Source: an uncultured Lachnospiraceae bacterium (lineage in GTDB: Bacteria; Bacillota; Clostridia; Lachnospirales; Lachnospiraceae). From it: a DNA stretch of 59,074 nucleotides. Positions 35,045-43,775 of the stretch are shown here, in pieces. Made by a program: the position numbers and the translations under genes. The notes below the pieces were generated by a model that was not told the DNA's origin, did no database searches, and saw only the letters and a program-made list of their open reading frames with translations. Where the stretch lies: contig CASCGD010000007.1 of assembly GCA_949132985.1 (NCBI GenBank), positions 1 through 59,074 of the forward strand, in the 5' to 3' direction. Every line of letters starts with the position of its first letter. Within the stretch, counting starts at the first letter, position 1.

Positions 35045-35158
35045 CACTTTTTCCTTCCCTATTTTGTAAGTAGCGCCCGCTCGTCTGCACGCACGGACAT
35101 GCCGCCGGAAGCCACTCCGGATAACCCTCCGCATACGGTCTTCCTTATTGCTTTTCCT

Positions 35159-35187
35159 ATACTAATACTATTTTCTCCATTCGTAAA
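35159..35187 (-). promoter_or_regulatory. argC operon promoter
   Basis: Minus-strand TTTACG (35182-35187), 17-bp spacer, TAGTAT (35159-35164). The leader contains a GCCCG-type element at about 35073-35100. Confidence 0.6.
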
Positions 35188-35213
35188 GGGTTTTTCTCAA
35201 TATTTTGAATAAC

Positions 35214-35233
35214 TTATGCATAATTATACATAA
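35214..35233. promoter_or_regulatory. ARG-box-like palindrome 1
   Basis: TTATGCATAATTATACATAA: near-perfect 20-bp palindrome of the TxTGCAT-AT-rich-form bound by ArgR/AhrC. In the divergent 383-bp argC/argG gap 35045-35427. Confidence 0.65.
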
Positions 35234-35243
35234 ATTAGTTATT

Positions 35244-35265
35244 TTATGCATTATTTTTGCATATT
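35244..35265. promoter_or_regulatory. ARG-box-like palindrome 2
   Basis: TTATGCATT followed by ATTTTTGCATATT: second site, 30 bp from the first and just upstream of the argG -35. Pairing of two boxes suits hexameric ArgR. Confidence 0.6.
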
Positions 35266-35272
35266 ATTTCAG

Positions 35273-35301
35273 TTGCACGACACGCCGAATTGATGTATGA
35301 T
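35273..35301 (+). promoter_or_regulatory. argG promoter
   Basis: TTGCAC (35273-35278), 17-bp spacer, TATGAT (35296-35301); about 120-nt leader with AAAAGGAG before the ATG at 35428. Confidence 0.65.
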
Positions 35302-35427
35302 GGTAGAAACACGGCTGTGAAATACAGCTTCAGGAAAGCCCTGTGAGAAAGCACACAGAAAGGATTTTTCACCAGAGCGATAAACACACAAAGCAGTTAC
35401 AGGAATAAAAACAAAAGGAGAAACCCC

Positions 35428-36651
35428 ATGAAAGAAAAAGTTGTTTTGGCATATTCGGGTGGACTGGACACGACCGCGATCATCCCCTGGTTAAAGGAAA
35501 CCTATGACTATGACGTTATCTGCTGCTGCATCGACTGCGGGCAGGAAGAGGAGCTGGACGGACTGGACGAGCGCGCAAAGCTCTCCGGCGCGGCCAAGCT
35601 TTACATTGAAGATATCACCGACGAGTTTGCGGAGGATTTCATCATGCCCTGCGTGATGGGCAGCGCCGTCTATGAGCACAAATATCTGCTCGGAACGTCC
35701 ATGGCGCGCCCGGGCATCGCAAAGCGTCTCGTGGAAATCGCCCGCAAGGAGGGTGCCGTTGCCATCTGTCACGGTGCCACCGGAAAGGGCAACGATCAGA
35801 TCCGCTTCGAGCTTGGCATCAAGGCACTGGCTCCTGACATCAAGATCATCGCTCCCTGGCGGGACGATAAATGGCAGATGGATTCCCGCGAGGCCGAGAT
35901 CGCATACTGCAAGGCACACGGCATCGACCTTCCCTTCGGCACCGACAGCAGCTACAGCCGCGACCGCAACCTCTGGCACATCAGCCACGAGGGACTGGAG
36001 CTGGAGGATCCCTCCTGTGAGCCGAACTACGACCATCTGCTCGTCCTCTCCGTCACACCTGAGAAAGCACCGGATGAACCGGAGTACGTGACCATGACCT
36101 TTGAGGCGGGCGTTCCGAAATCCGTCAACGGCAAAGAGATGAAGGCCGCAGACATTATCCGTGAGCTGAACCGTCTCGGCGGCAAGCACGGTATCGGCAT
36201 CATTGATATCGTGGAAAACCGCGTGGTTGGCATGAAGAGCCGCGGCGTGTACGAGACGCCCGGCGGAACGATTCTTATGGAGGCGCACGACCAGCTGGAG
36301 GAGCTGATCCTCGACCGTGAAACCATGGCGGCAAAGCTTGAAATCGGGAAACGCCTGGCACAGGTTGTCTACGAGGGTAAATGGTTTACACCGCTTCGCG
36401 AGGCACAGCAGGCGTTTATTGAATCCACGCAGAAGTACGTGACCGGAGAAGTAAAGTTCAAGCTCTACAAGGGCACCATCTCCAAGGCCGGCACGACCTC
36501 GCCCTACTCCCTGTACAGCGAAACCCTCGCCAGCTTCACCACCGGGGATCAGTACGACCACCACGACGCCCAGGGCTTCATCACCCTCTTTGGCCTGCCC
36601 TCCAAGGTACGCGCACAGAAGATGATCGAGATCAATCAGAATAAAAAATAG
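35428..36651 (+). CDS. argG: Argininosuccinate synthase
   Basis: A 407-residue synthetase with the N-type ATP pyrophosphatase loop LAYSGGLDTT, HGATGKGNDQIRFE and FGTDSSYSRDRNLWHIS. It joins citrulline and aspartate. ATG at 35428 follows AAAAGGAGAAACCCC. Divergent from the argC operon with shared ARG boxes; argF and argH are not in the window. A bidirectional terminator follows. Confidence 0.96.
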   Translation: MKEKVVLAYSGGLDTTAIIPWLKETYDYDVICCCIDCGQEEELDGLDERAKLSGAAKLYIEDITDEFAEDFIMPCVMGSAVYEHKYLLGTSMARPGIAKRLVEIARKEGAVAICHGATGKGNDQIRFELGIKALAPDIKIIAPWRDDKWQMDSREAEIAYCKAHGIDLPFGTDSSYSRDRNLWHISHEGLELEDPSCEPNYDHLLVLSVTPEKAPDEPEYVTMTFEAGVPKSVNGKEMKAADIIRELNRLGGKHGIGIIDIVENRVVGMKSRGVYETPGGTILMEAHDQLEELILDRETMAAKLEIGKRLAQVVYEGKWFTPLREAQQAFIESTQKYVTGEVKFKLYKGTISKAGTTSPYSLYSETLASFTTGDQYDHHDAQGFITLFGLPSKVRAQKMIEINQNKK

Positions 36652-36675
36652 ATACGGCCGGAATTTATGTAATTA

Positions 36676-36726
36676 AAAGAGCAATGCCAAAATCCACAGA
36701 AACACCGGGTTTTGGCATTGCTCTTT
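36676..36726. terminator. Bidirectional terminator between argG and blaR1-like gene
   Basis: Seventeen-base perfect stem AAAGAGCAATGCCAAAA / its complement at 36710-36726, 17-nt loop; serves both converging genes. Confidence 0.88.
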
Positions 36727-36729
36727 ACG

Positions 36730-39678
36730 TCAGCGCACGTCTGCTCCCCCATAAGGGTCGGGAAAGCATGTCGGCTTACAGTTTGCATAGGTAAACAAGT
36801 CCTCGTCACATACCGGCTCCGTCCTTATCTCCAGCTCTCCGTCCTCGTTCCACGCGGTTCCGGCCAGCAGATGGCTGTTTTCCAGATAATGCCCGAGCAT
36901 ATGGAGAAAAATATCCATCTCCATCGCGTCGTAGACCAGAGGGCCGTCCTTCTGCCACTCGATCGTGCTGCCCGCCGTCTGCACAATCTCACCGGGTTCA
37001 TCGCCCAGCGTAAATACATAGTAGGTGTACACACCGGAGGTATCACGGTTTTCAAGACTCACCTCAAGAATATAGGGATCTCCGGCACCGTCCATCCTGC
37101 CCACATACACATTGCGCTGGCACATGCCCTCATCGGAAGCGGAAAAGCTGTACAGGAGACGCCCGTTTTTCTGGTCTCTGAAATCCACATCAACGCTGGT
37201 AATCCCGTCCTCCTTGCGATACCCTTTGCGGATCACGATGTTCTCCTCCCCCGGCGCGGAGGCAATGTCCATCGTCTCCGTGCGCACAACCGGATACTGT
37301 TTCGTATATTCCGGATATTTCACCGGATCATCGCCGCAAACCCAGCCTGTATTCACCGCATAGCTGACACCGTTTTGGTAGCGCCCGCTGACCAGCGTAA
37401 TGGAATGTACCATATGATCATGATTGTGAATCTCCACCACACAGTCCTTGTTCAAAATCGGGTCGCCCTGCTCAATGGCCTCCGCGAACTTTACAAAGTT
37501 TACCTCATACGCATTCATGGCATCACGGCTGTCGTTGATAAAATACTTGCAGTCATCCGCAAAGATCAGCGCATCGTCGTAGGTGTCCTCCCACGTCTCG
37601 TCCGGCGCCACATAGCGGTCAATACCGGGAAGGCTCCTTGAAACGGAACGCACGGATATCGTGGCTGAGATTGCTCCCTCTGTATCGTCCGCAGCCGGCT
37701 CCTGCTGTGAGGAGCTGTCGCGCTTTGGCACGGAAGCATTGTCTGCAAGACGAATCGTCTTCGCCAGCGCGAGCATATCGTCTTCCGTGAAATTCTTCTG
37801 GTTCAGGGAAATCATGTAGCCGGTGGACGCTCCCTCCTTTGCTAAGTAGAGGCACCAGTAGCTGCTGGTGGGTTCATAGGAAATTCCCTGTTCATCCAGC
37901 GCATACATCTCCGACGGACTATGCAGATCGTACTCCTCGGACACAAGTATCGCAGGCGTATCCGTATAACCAAAGATCTGCGTCACTCCGGTTATCACCG
38001 CATGGTTCCGATAGTTTCGTACCTCTGAAATCTGCCCGTCCTCCCAAGCCAGCAGATGGTCCGCGTCAAAGCGCGTCACCACGCCCGACGCCATCCAGGC
38101 CAGAGGCGTGTGCGATTCCCCCTCGTACACATTCGGCGAAAACAGCCGTCCGCCCATGCCACCGACATCCGCCTTGTACGGCTCCATCGAAAGTCCGTCT
38201 GGCAGCTCAAAAGAAATCTCGTGCAGAATATCAAAATCCGCAGTGAGAAAAGCTTGAATCTCCTCTCCGGCAGGCGGTGTGCCCGTGCGGTAGTATGCCT
38301 TAGAATCCCTGCTGTAAATCAGAAGCGCCTCACCGTCCCACTGCCTCGTCAGATAAATACTGTCCAGAACACCCATATAATCCCCGGTGTTTTTCTGGCA
38401 GGAAACATCCAGCACGGCATCGCCCTGCTCACTCTGGTAGAAAAAGCGCACGCCGTAGTAATCGGGACTGTCATCCGTCGGCGCGATGTAAGTGCCGTTG
38501 GAATACCGGCGGAAGTCACACGCTGTCAGCCCGCCCCCGTCAACCATTCCACAGAGCAGATCCATCGTCAGCGTATCCCCCTTGTCCTCCTCCGCATCTG
38601 CTGCCTGCACGGCTTCCTCCGGGTTCCTGTCCGCATCTTTGCCGATATCCTCAGCCTCCGCCCGCTCGACGGGATTTGTTCCCAGCGCCACAAGCGCCAG
38701 TGCCACCACGAGCACGCCGACTGCGGCCACCTGCGCCGTCGCCTTTTTATAGTTCAGTACATTTCGGATGCGCTTTCCCGTATCTCCCTCTCCAAACGCA
38801 AGGGAGATGTTCGTCACAAGCTTTCCGCCCTGTGCCATGGCCAGCAGCGAATTGGAATACTCGCGCTTGATCTCCACACCCATTCTCCGCAGAACCTGCT
38901 CGTCACAGGACATCTCCATGTCCCTGCAGCTCACAAAGAATGCCACCCACACAAACGGGTTAAACCAGTGCAGGGTCAATGCCAGGAAAGCCAGTGCGCG
39001 AAACAGCGGATCGCCCCTTTTGATGTGCGTCCGCTCGTGCAGCAGTACATACTCCCGCTCATTTTGCGAAAGCCCGTAGGGCAGGTAAATCCTCGGACGG
39101 ACAATACCGGCCACAAAGGGCGACGCGACGCCCTCCAAGAGATAAACGTTCTCACAATCCAGGCTTGCGCCCCTGATTTTTCTGCGCAGGCGCACCATGT
39201 CATACACCCCATAGGCAAGCATACCGAACACACCAGCCAGCCACACAGCCGTACAAATACGCTTCCAGCCGTCTGCCGCCTTCTCCTCCGGTATCTCCGA
39301 GACAACCTGATTTTTCGGCTGTCCCTGCGTCAAAGCATGGCTCCCGTTTGTTTTCTTTCCCTGCCCCGGATCTTTGTCTGCCGACTGCTTTTCCGATTCC
39401 ATCAAAACCGCCTGCCCGTTTCCAGGCTCGCTCCTGGAACCCAGCTGATCCGAAACGGAAACCTCCTTCTGCACAGACGCAAGCCGGTTCCATTCCAGCA
39501 GGTTAAACACGGAAACCGGAAGCTCCACCGAAACGGGGCACAGCAGCCGAAACAGCACGATCGACCACAGCGCATAGGAAAAAATTTTGGGCGCACGGCG
39601 CAAACACAGCCGAAGGAGCAGCACTGCCAAGGTCACAATCGCACCCATAGCACTCATCTGAAGCAAACCCTCAATCAT
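36730..39678 (-). CDS. BlaR1/MecR1-type M56 antirepressor with very large sensor region
   Basis: A 982-residue membrane metalloprotease-sensor. TM helices at about 12-25 and 33-47, then a loop and the M56 domain with HERTH zinc site (214-218) and HWFNPFVWVAFF...CRDMEMSCDEQV. A TM near 302-323 (AAVGVLVVALALVALG) leads to a ~660-residue outer part, longer than in BlaR1 (whole protein about 600). I see no beta-lactam-binding SxxK domain; the region is Asp/Tyr rich and contains HNHDHMVHS. On ligand binding it should cleave the BlaI partner. ATG at 39678 overlaps the BlaI stop (ATGA). Confidence 0.85.
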   Translation of the reverse strand: MIEGLLQMSAMGAIVTLAVLLLRLCLRRAPKIFSYALWSIVLFRLLCPVSVELPVSVFNLLEWNRLASVQKEVSVSDQLGSRSEPGNGQAVLMESEKQSADKDPGQGKKTNGSHALTQGQPKNQVVSEIPEEKAADGWKRICTAVWLAGVFGMLAYGVYDMVRLRRKIRGASLDCENVYLLEGVASPFVAGIVRPRIYLPYGLSQNEREYVLLHERTHIKRGDPLFRALAFLALTLHWFNPFVWVAFFVSCRDMEMSCDEQVLRRMGVEIKREYSNSLLAMAQGGKLVTNISLAFGEGDTGKRIRNVLNYKKATAQVAAVGVLVVALALVALGTNPVERAEAEDIGKDADRNPEEAVQAADAEEDKGDTLTMDLLCGMVDGGGLTACDFRRYSNGTYIAPTDDSPDYYGVRFFYQSEQGDAVLDVSCQKNTGDYMGVLDSIYLTRQWDGEALLIYSRDSKAYYRTGTPPAGEEIQAFLTADFDILHEISFELPDGLSMEPYKADVGGMGGRLFSPNVYEGESHTPLAWMASGVVTRFDADHLLAWEDGQISEVRNYRNHAVITGVTQIFGYTDTPAILVSEEYDLHSPSEMYALDEQGISYEPTSSYWCLYLAKEGASTGYMISLNQKNFTEDDMLALAKTIRLADNASVPKRDSSSQQEPAADDTEGAISATISVRSVSRSLPGIDRYVAPDETWEDTYDDALIFADDCKYFINDSRDAMNAYEVNFVKFAEAIEQGDPILNKDCVVEIHNHDHMVHSITLVSGRYQNGVSYAVNTGWVCGDDPVKYPEYTKQYPVVRTETMDIASAPGEENIVIRKGYRKEDGITSVDVDFRDQKNGRLLYSFSASDEGMCQRNVYVGRMDGAGDPYILEVSLENRDTSGVYTYYVFTLGDEPGEIVQTAGSTIEWQKDGPLVYDAMEMDIFLHMLGHYLENSHLLAGTAWNEDGELEIRTEPVCDEDLFTYANCKPTCFPDPYGGADVR

Positions 39679-40046
39679 CACGCATCCTCCTTACTGTAAG
39701 AGTCAATCATCTGCTGCAGCTTTTCCACATCCTCCTTACTCAGCTTGTTCTTTCTGGAAAATGCGGCCAGGAACAGCGGCAGCGAGCCATCAAAATGCTC
39801 CTCGATAAAGGAGCTGCCCTGACCGGACTGAAACTCCTCCTTCGTCATCTTTACATTTACCATACCGCTCTCATTCACAAATATCCCCCGCTCACAAAGC
39901 CGTTTCAGCATCGTGTAGGTCGTGGTGCGCTTCCAGTCGAATTTATCCTCACACAGCTTCGTCAGCTCTCCCGAGCGGATGGGAGCATGCTCCCAGATCA
40001 GGTCGGCAAAACGTGCCTCCATTTCTCCCAGTTTATAAGCCTCCAT
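39678..40046 (-). CDS. BlaI/MecI-type repressor (pair 1)
   Basis: A 122-residue winged-helix repressor: MEARFADLIWEHAPIRSGELTKL, then the recognition helix region WKRTTTYTMLKRLCERGIFV and the C-terminal dimer helix (LSKEDVEKLQQMIDSYS). Stop overlaps the BlaR1 start. Upstream are two inverted repeats of TCTAA-N5-TTAGA type overlapping the promoter, so it represses its own operon. SD AAGGAGGATG. Confidence 0.92.
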   Translation of the reverse strand: MEAYKLGEMEARFADLIWEHAPIRSGELTKLCEDKFDWKRTTTYTMLKRLCERGIFVNESGMVNVKMTKEEFQSGQGSSFIEEHFDGSLPLFLAAFSRKNKLSKEDVEKLQQMIDSYSKEDA

Positions 40047-40070
40047 AAAACATCCTCCTTCTCATACGGC

Positions 40071-40093
40071 GCCCACTCGCTTTCGTTTCGGGC
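40071..40093 (-). repeat. GCCC...GGGC hairpin element before blaI
   Basis: Minus-strand ATGCCCGAAACG, spacer, GAGTGGGCGCC, then GAAGGAGG. Same layout as the element at 8899-8922. Confidence 0.4.
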
Positions 40094-40145
40094 ATGTCGA
40101 TTTCTTTATCACTGCTCTTTTTGTAACTTCCTTCTCACGCGCGTG

Positions 40146-40164
40146 TGTCTAATATCTTTAGACA
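40146..40164. promoter_or_regulatory. BlaI operator A
   Basis: TGTCTAA-N5-TTAGACA, perfect 7-bp arms, just downstream of the -10. Confidence 0.75.
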
Positions 40165-40169
40165 CCTAT

Positions 40170-40198
40170 ACTCTAACATCATTAGACAACATTGTCAA
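40170..40198 (-). promoter_or_regulatory. blaI-blaR1 (pair 1) promoter with operator B
   Basis: Minus-strand TTGACA (40193-40198), 17-bp spacer, TAGAGT (40170-40175). Operator B, TCTAA-N5-TTAGA (40172-40186), fills the spacer. Confidence 0.7.
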
Positions 40199-40223
40199 CC
40201 ACAAATTTCGCCGCATGATCCTG

Positions 40224-40703
40224 TCAGATTTCAATGATACGCCCGACGGACAAATACCAGGCCGCGATCTGATCTCCCCAAAAATATGCGATAGCAAGTC
40301 CTGCCGCCAAAAACGGCCCGAAAGCTATACAATCCTTCCGTTTTACTTTTTTGCACAACAGCAAAATGAGCGCACAGCATCCGCCCAGAAACAAACCCAA
40401 AAGCATTGCAACAAGGATGCTTCTCCATCCGAGCAAAAAACCACTGACCGCCATCAATTTGATATCCCCGCCGCCGAATGCGCCTAAAACAGCTACAGAG
40501 AGAATCAGCATCGGCAGCGACACTGCAAAGATACCGATGAGACGCTCAGCCAGGGTAAGCCCCGGGTTCGTGCGCAGAGACAAAAGCCCGATCACCAGTA
40601 TTCCCGCTAAAAACCGGTCATCGATCCGTCTCGTTTTTAGATCCATGCACGCAGCGGACAGCAAAATACCAATATAGCAAAACGCCAAAAATTTTTCTGT
40701 CAT
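40224..40703 (-). CDS. Prepilin peptidase (A24 family, TadV/CpaA type)
   Basis: A 159-residue polytopic aspartic protease. The two catalytic aspartates are D21 in CMDLKTRRI and D80 in GGGDIKLM; both are conserved in A24 leader peptidases. It lacks the N-methylase domain of PilD. It should cleave pilin leaders and may process the pilin-like proteins encoded at 57-59 kb. Start chosen at 40703 (MTEKFLAFCY). No pilus gene is next to it; it is isolated between BlaI and a cation exporter. Confidence 0.85.
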   Translation of the reverse strand: MTEKFLAFCYIGILLSAACMDLKTRRIDDRFLAGILVIGLLSLRTNPGLTLAERLIGIFAVSLPMLILSVAVLGAFGGGDIKLMAVSGFLLGWRSILVAMLLGLFLGGCCALILLLCKKVKRKDCIAFGPFLAAGLAIAYFWGDQIAAWYLSVGRIIEI

Positions 40704-40754
40704 AAATATATCTACTCCTGTCTGCCGGATTCTTTTCCTGCGGCGAAAAAACAC

Positions 40755-40783
40755 TTGCACCGCTCCCCTGCATATGCTATAGT
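40755..40783 (+). promoter_or_regulatory. Promoter of the cation efflux gene
   Basis: TTGCAC (40755-40760), 17-bp spacer, TATAGT (40778-40783). A perfect 12-bp palindrome TGATCCGGATCA (40800-40811) lies near +11 to +22, a possible metal-sensor operator. Confidence 0.6.
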
Positions 40784-40866
40784 GCAAGGAAACGAAAAAT
40801 GATCCGGATCAATTTCACACCAATATATCCTTTTTCTATCCTGAAAATTTATCAAAGGGGAAACTT

Positions 40867-41790
40867 ATGAAACGAATGGAAAACGAACGTATGCCGGCAA
40901 ATGCAGCCGAAAAAGAATATGAGCAGATTGCCACCCACGTCTCCCTTGTCAGCATTGCATGGAACCTGATTCTCTCCGTGTGCAAGCTGCTGGCAGGTAT
41001 TTTCGCCCACTCGGGCGCGATGATCTCCGACGCGGTCCACTCCGCCTCGGACGTGTTCAGCTCTGTCGTTGTCATTATCGGCGTGAAGATTGCCAGCCAA
41101 AAATCTGACAAGGAACACCCCTACGGCCACGAACGCATGGAATGTGTCGCCGCCATTATTCTGTCAACCGTACTTTTTATCACGGGCTTATGTATCGGCT
41201 GGGATGCCTGCAAAAACATTTTTTCAGGGGCATACGAGCACCTGGCCATCCCGGGCGTTCTGGCGCTGGCGGCGGCCATCGTCTCCATCGTCACAAAGGA
41301 AGCGATGTTCTGGTACACCAGAGCATACGCCAGAAAAATTGACTCCGGCGCACTGATGGCCGATGCATGGCACCATCGCTCCGATTCTCTTTCCTCTGTT
41401 GGAGCGCTCATCGGTATTGCCGGCGCCAGGCTGGGCTTCCCGGTGCTGGACTCCGTGGCCAGTCTGGTGATCTGCATATTTATCGTAAAAGCGTCGTACG
41501 ACATTTTCATGGATGCAATCGACAAGATGGTTGACAGGGCCTGTGACGAGACCACCGAAGAGAGCATCCGGGACTGTGCCCTTTCCATCTCCGGCGTTGA
41601 GGGAATCGATATGCTCATGACCCGCGTGTTTGCCAACAAAATCTATGTGGATATCGAAATCTGCGCGGACGGAAACAAAACCCTCCGGGAATCTCACCGC
41701 ATCGCGGAAGCCGTCCACGATGCCATCGAACAGCATTTCCCCAAAGTCAAGCACATCATGGTTCATGTGAATCCTGCGCCTCGTCTATAA
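40867..41790 (+). CDS. Cation diffusion facilitator family efflux protein
   Basis: A 307-residue metal/proton antiporter with six helices. Metal-site motifs are SDAVHSASD (TM2), the CDF family HPYGHERME and ADAWHHRSDSLSS (TM5); the C-terminal cytoplasmic domain (~215-307) has the CDF dimer fold. Typical length. It removes Zn2+, Mn2+ or Fe2+ from the cytoplasm; the metal cannot be named. SD AAAGGGGAAACTT. Confidence 0.92.
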   Translation: MKRMENERMPANAAEKEYEQIATHVSLVSIAWNLILSVCKLLAGIFAHSGAMISDAVHSASDVFSSVVVIIGVKIASQKSDKEHPYGHERMECVAAIILSTVLFITGLCIGWDACKNIFSGAYEHLAIPGVLALAAAIVSIVTKEAMFWYTRAYARKIDSGALMADAWHHRSDSLSSVGALIGIAGARLGFPVLDSVASLVICIFIVKASYDIFMDAIDKMVDRACDETTEESIRDCALSISGVEGIDMLMTRVFANKIYVDIEICADGNKTLRESHRIAEAVHDAIEQHFPKVKHIMVHVNPAPRL

Positions 41791-41927
41791 GCGGCAGTAT
41801 AATCTCTCTCCTGCGCCCTTCGTCATTTTGTATTTGACCCTCGCGGTATTCGTCAAATGGTGCTGTCGCACTAAGCAAAATATATTACTGTTGCGGTTAA
41901 ATATCAATGAATTTTACGCGGAATAAA

Positions 41928-43775
41928 TTATGCCGGCGCACCCGCCTGCTCAAACTGGCTCCGGTAGAGCTGCGCATAAAATCCCTCTCTGGCAATCAGC
42001 TGTGCATGAGTTCCCTGCTCGATGATGTCTCCATCCCGCATTACAAGAATCAAGTCCGCATTTTTGATCGTGGAAAGGCGATGCGCAATCACAAAACTCG
42101 TTCTGCCCTTCATCAGATTATCCATCGCCTTTTGAATGCGCTGCTCAGTCCTCGTGTCCACAGAGCTGGTTGCCTCATCCAGAATCATGATCGGATTATC
42201 TGCAAGAATGGCCCGGGCAATGGTGAGAAGCTGCTTTTGTCCCTGGGACACATTGCTCGCCTCCTCGTTTAACTCCATCTGATAGCCGCCCGGAAGCGTC
42301 TGTATAAAGTGATGGGCATGCGCCGCTTTCGCCGCTGCAATAACCTCCTCATCCGTGGCATCCAGCCTGCCGTAACGGATATTTTCCATGATCGTGCCCT
42401 GAAACAGCCACGTATCCTGCAATACCATGCCGAACTGCCTGCGCAGATCGTCACGGTTAAAGTCGCGGATATCATGACCGTCTACATAGATGGCCCCCTG
42501 ATTCACATGATAGAAACGTAAAAGCAGCTTCACCATCGTCGTCTTTCCGGCTCCGGTAGGACCGACGATGGCCACCATCTGCCCCGCCTTTACTTCGCTG
42601 CTGAAATCGTGAATAATCATCCGGTCAGGCTGATAGCCGAACTGCACATGCGAAAAAGATACGTCTCCCTTTGCCTCCGCGATCTGCACCGGATGCTCCG
42701 CAAGACTTTTCTCCTCTTCCTCCTCCAAAAACTCAAACACGCGCTCCGCCGCTGCCGCCATGGACTGCAGCATATTTGAAATCTGCGCCAGCTGCGTGAT
42801 CGGCTGAGTAAAATTTCTCACATACTGAATGAACGCCTGAATATCCCCCACCTCTATCACACGCTTTGCCGCGAGAAAGCTGCCGGAAATCGCTACCGCC
42901 ACGTAGCCGAGATTTCCGACAAATATCATGATCGGCTGCATCATACCGGACAAAAACTGGGATTTCCACGCAGACTCGTAAAGCTTTTCGTTCGTCTCCT
43001 GAAAAGTCTTTATCGCCTGCTCCTCACGATTGAACGCCTTCACGACCTGATGTCCGCTGTAGATCTCCTCCACCTGCCCATTGACATCCCCCAGATATTT
43101 CTGGTGGTTTTTAAAGTGCCGCTGTGAAAACCGCATGACAATGAGCATCAGAACGGTGGAAATCGGTAAAATCACAAGAGCGATCAGCGTCATAAGCGGA
43201 CTGATGGTGAGCATCATGATAAACACTCCCACTATCGTCGCAACAGAGGTAATAAGCTGCGTAATCGCCTGGTTAAAGCTTTGCCCCATCGTATCCACAT
43301 CATTTGTAATGCGTGAGAGAACCTCGCCCACCGTGCGGGACTCAAAATAATTCATCGGCATGCGGTTGATCTTTTCGGAAATCTCCCGCCTCATCCGAAA
43401 AGACATCTCCTGTGAAATGTGTGTCATAATCCAACCCTGCACAAAGGAAAAAACAGCGCTGCACACGTAGATGCCCAGAAGAAACAGCAGAATACTCCCG
43501 ATCCTCGCAAAATCGATGCCGCTGCCACCCGACAATTTCCCCATCAGGCCGTTAAACAGCTCCGTGGTCGCACGGCTTAAAATCTTAGGTCCTGCCACAT
43601 TGAACACCGTGCTCGCAACCGCAAAAATCATCACAACGATGAGTGCCGGCCTGTAGCTGCTCATATAAGTCATCATCTTTCCAAGCGTACCCTTAAAATC
43701 CTTTGCCTTCTCAACCGGCATGCCGGATCCATGCCCCATCGGTCCATGACCGCTCCTGTTTGCTCTTTCTGCCAT
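41928..43775 (-). CDS. ABC exporter half-transporter, MdlB type
   Basis: A 615-residue fusion of a six-helix membrane domain and an ATPase. Walker A GPTGAGKTT, signature NVSQGQKQLL, Walker B IMILDEATSS with the catalytic glutamate present. It starts MAERANRSGHGPMGHGSGM, a His/Gly-rich lead. It overlaps the upstream gene by one base (ATGA), and they are the two halves of a heterodimeric multidrug/peptide exporter. Confidence 0.92.
   Translation of the reverse strand: MAERANRSGHGPMGHGSGMPVEKAKDFKGTLGKMMTYMSSYRPALIVVMIFAVASTVFNVAGPKILSRATTELFNGLMGKLSGGSGIDFARIGSILLFLLGIYVCSAVFSFVQGWIMTHISQEMSFRMRREISEKINRMPMNYFESRTVGEVLSRITNDVDTMGQSFNQAITQLITSVATIVGVFIMMLTISPLMTLIALVILPISTVLMLIVMRFSQRHFKNHQKYLGDVNGQVEEIYSGHQVVKAFNREEQAIKTFQETNEKLYESAWKSQFLSGMMQPIMIFVGNLGYVAVAISGSFLAAKRVIEVGDIQAFIQYVRNFTQPITQLAQISNMLQSMAAAAERVFEFLEEEEEKSLAEHPVQIAEAKGDVSFSHVQFGYQPDRMIIHDFSSEVKAGQMVAIVGPTGAGKTTMVKLLLRFYHVNQGAIYVDGHDIRDFNRDDLRRQFGMVLQDTWLFQGTIMENIRYGRLDATDEEVIAAAKAAHAHHFIQTLPGGYQMELNEEASNVSQGQKQLLTIARAILADNPIMILDEATSSVDTRTEQRIQKAMDNLMKGRTSFVIAHRLSTIKNADLILVMRDGDIIEQGTHAQLIAREGFYAQLYRSQFEQAGAPA

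Noticed and set aside
35302-35427. T-box leader before argG
   Set aside because: No T-box core sequence or antiterminator pair; ARG boxes explain control.
38056-39699. Plus-strand frame of 547 codons opposite the BlaR1-like gene
   Set aside because: Shadow frame with His/Arg/Gln-rich composition and no family motif.
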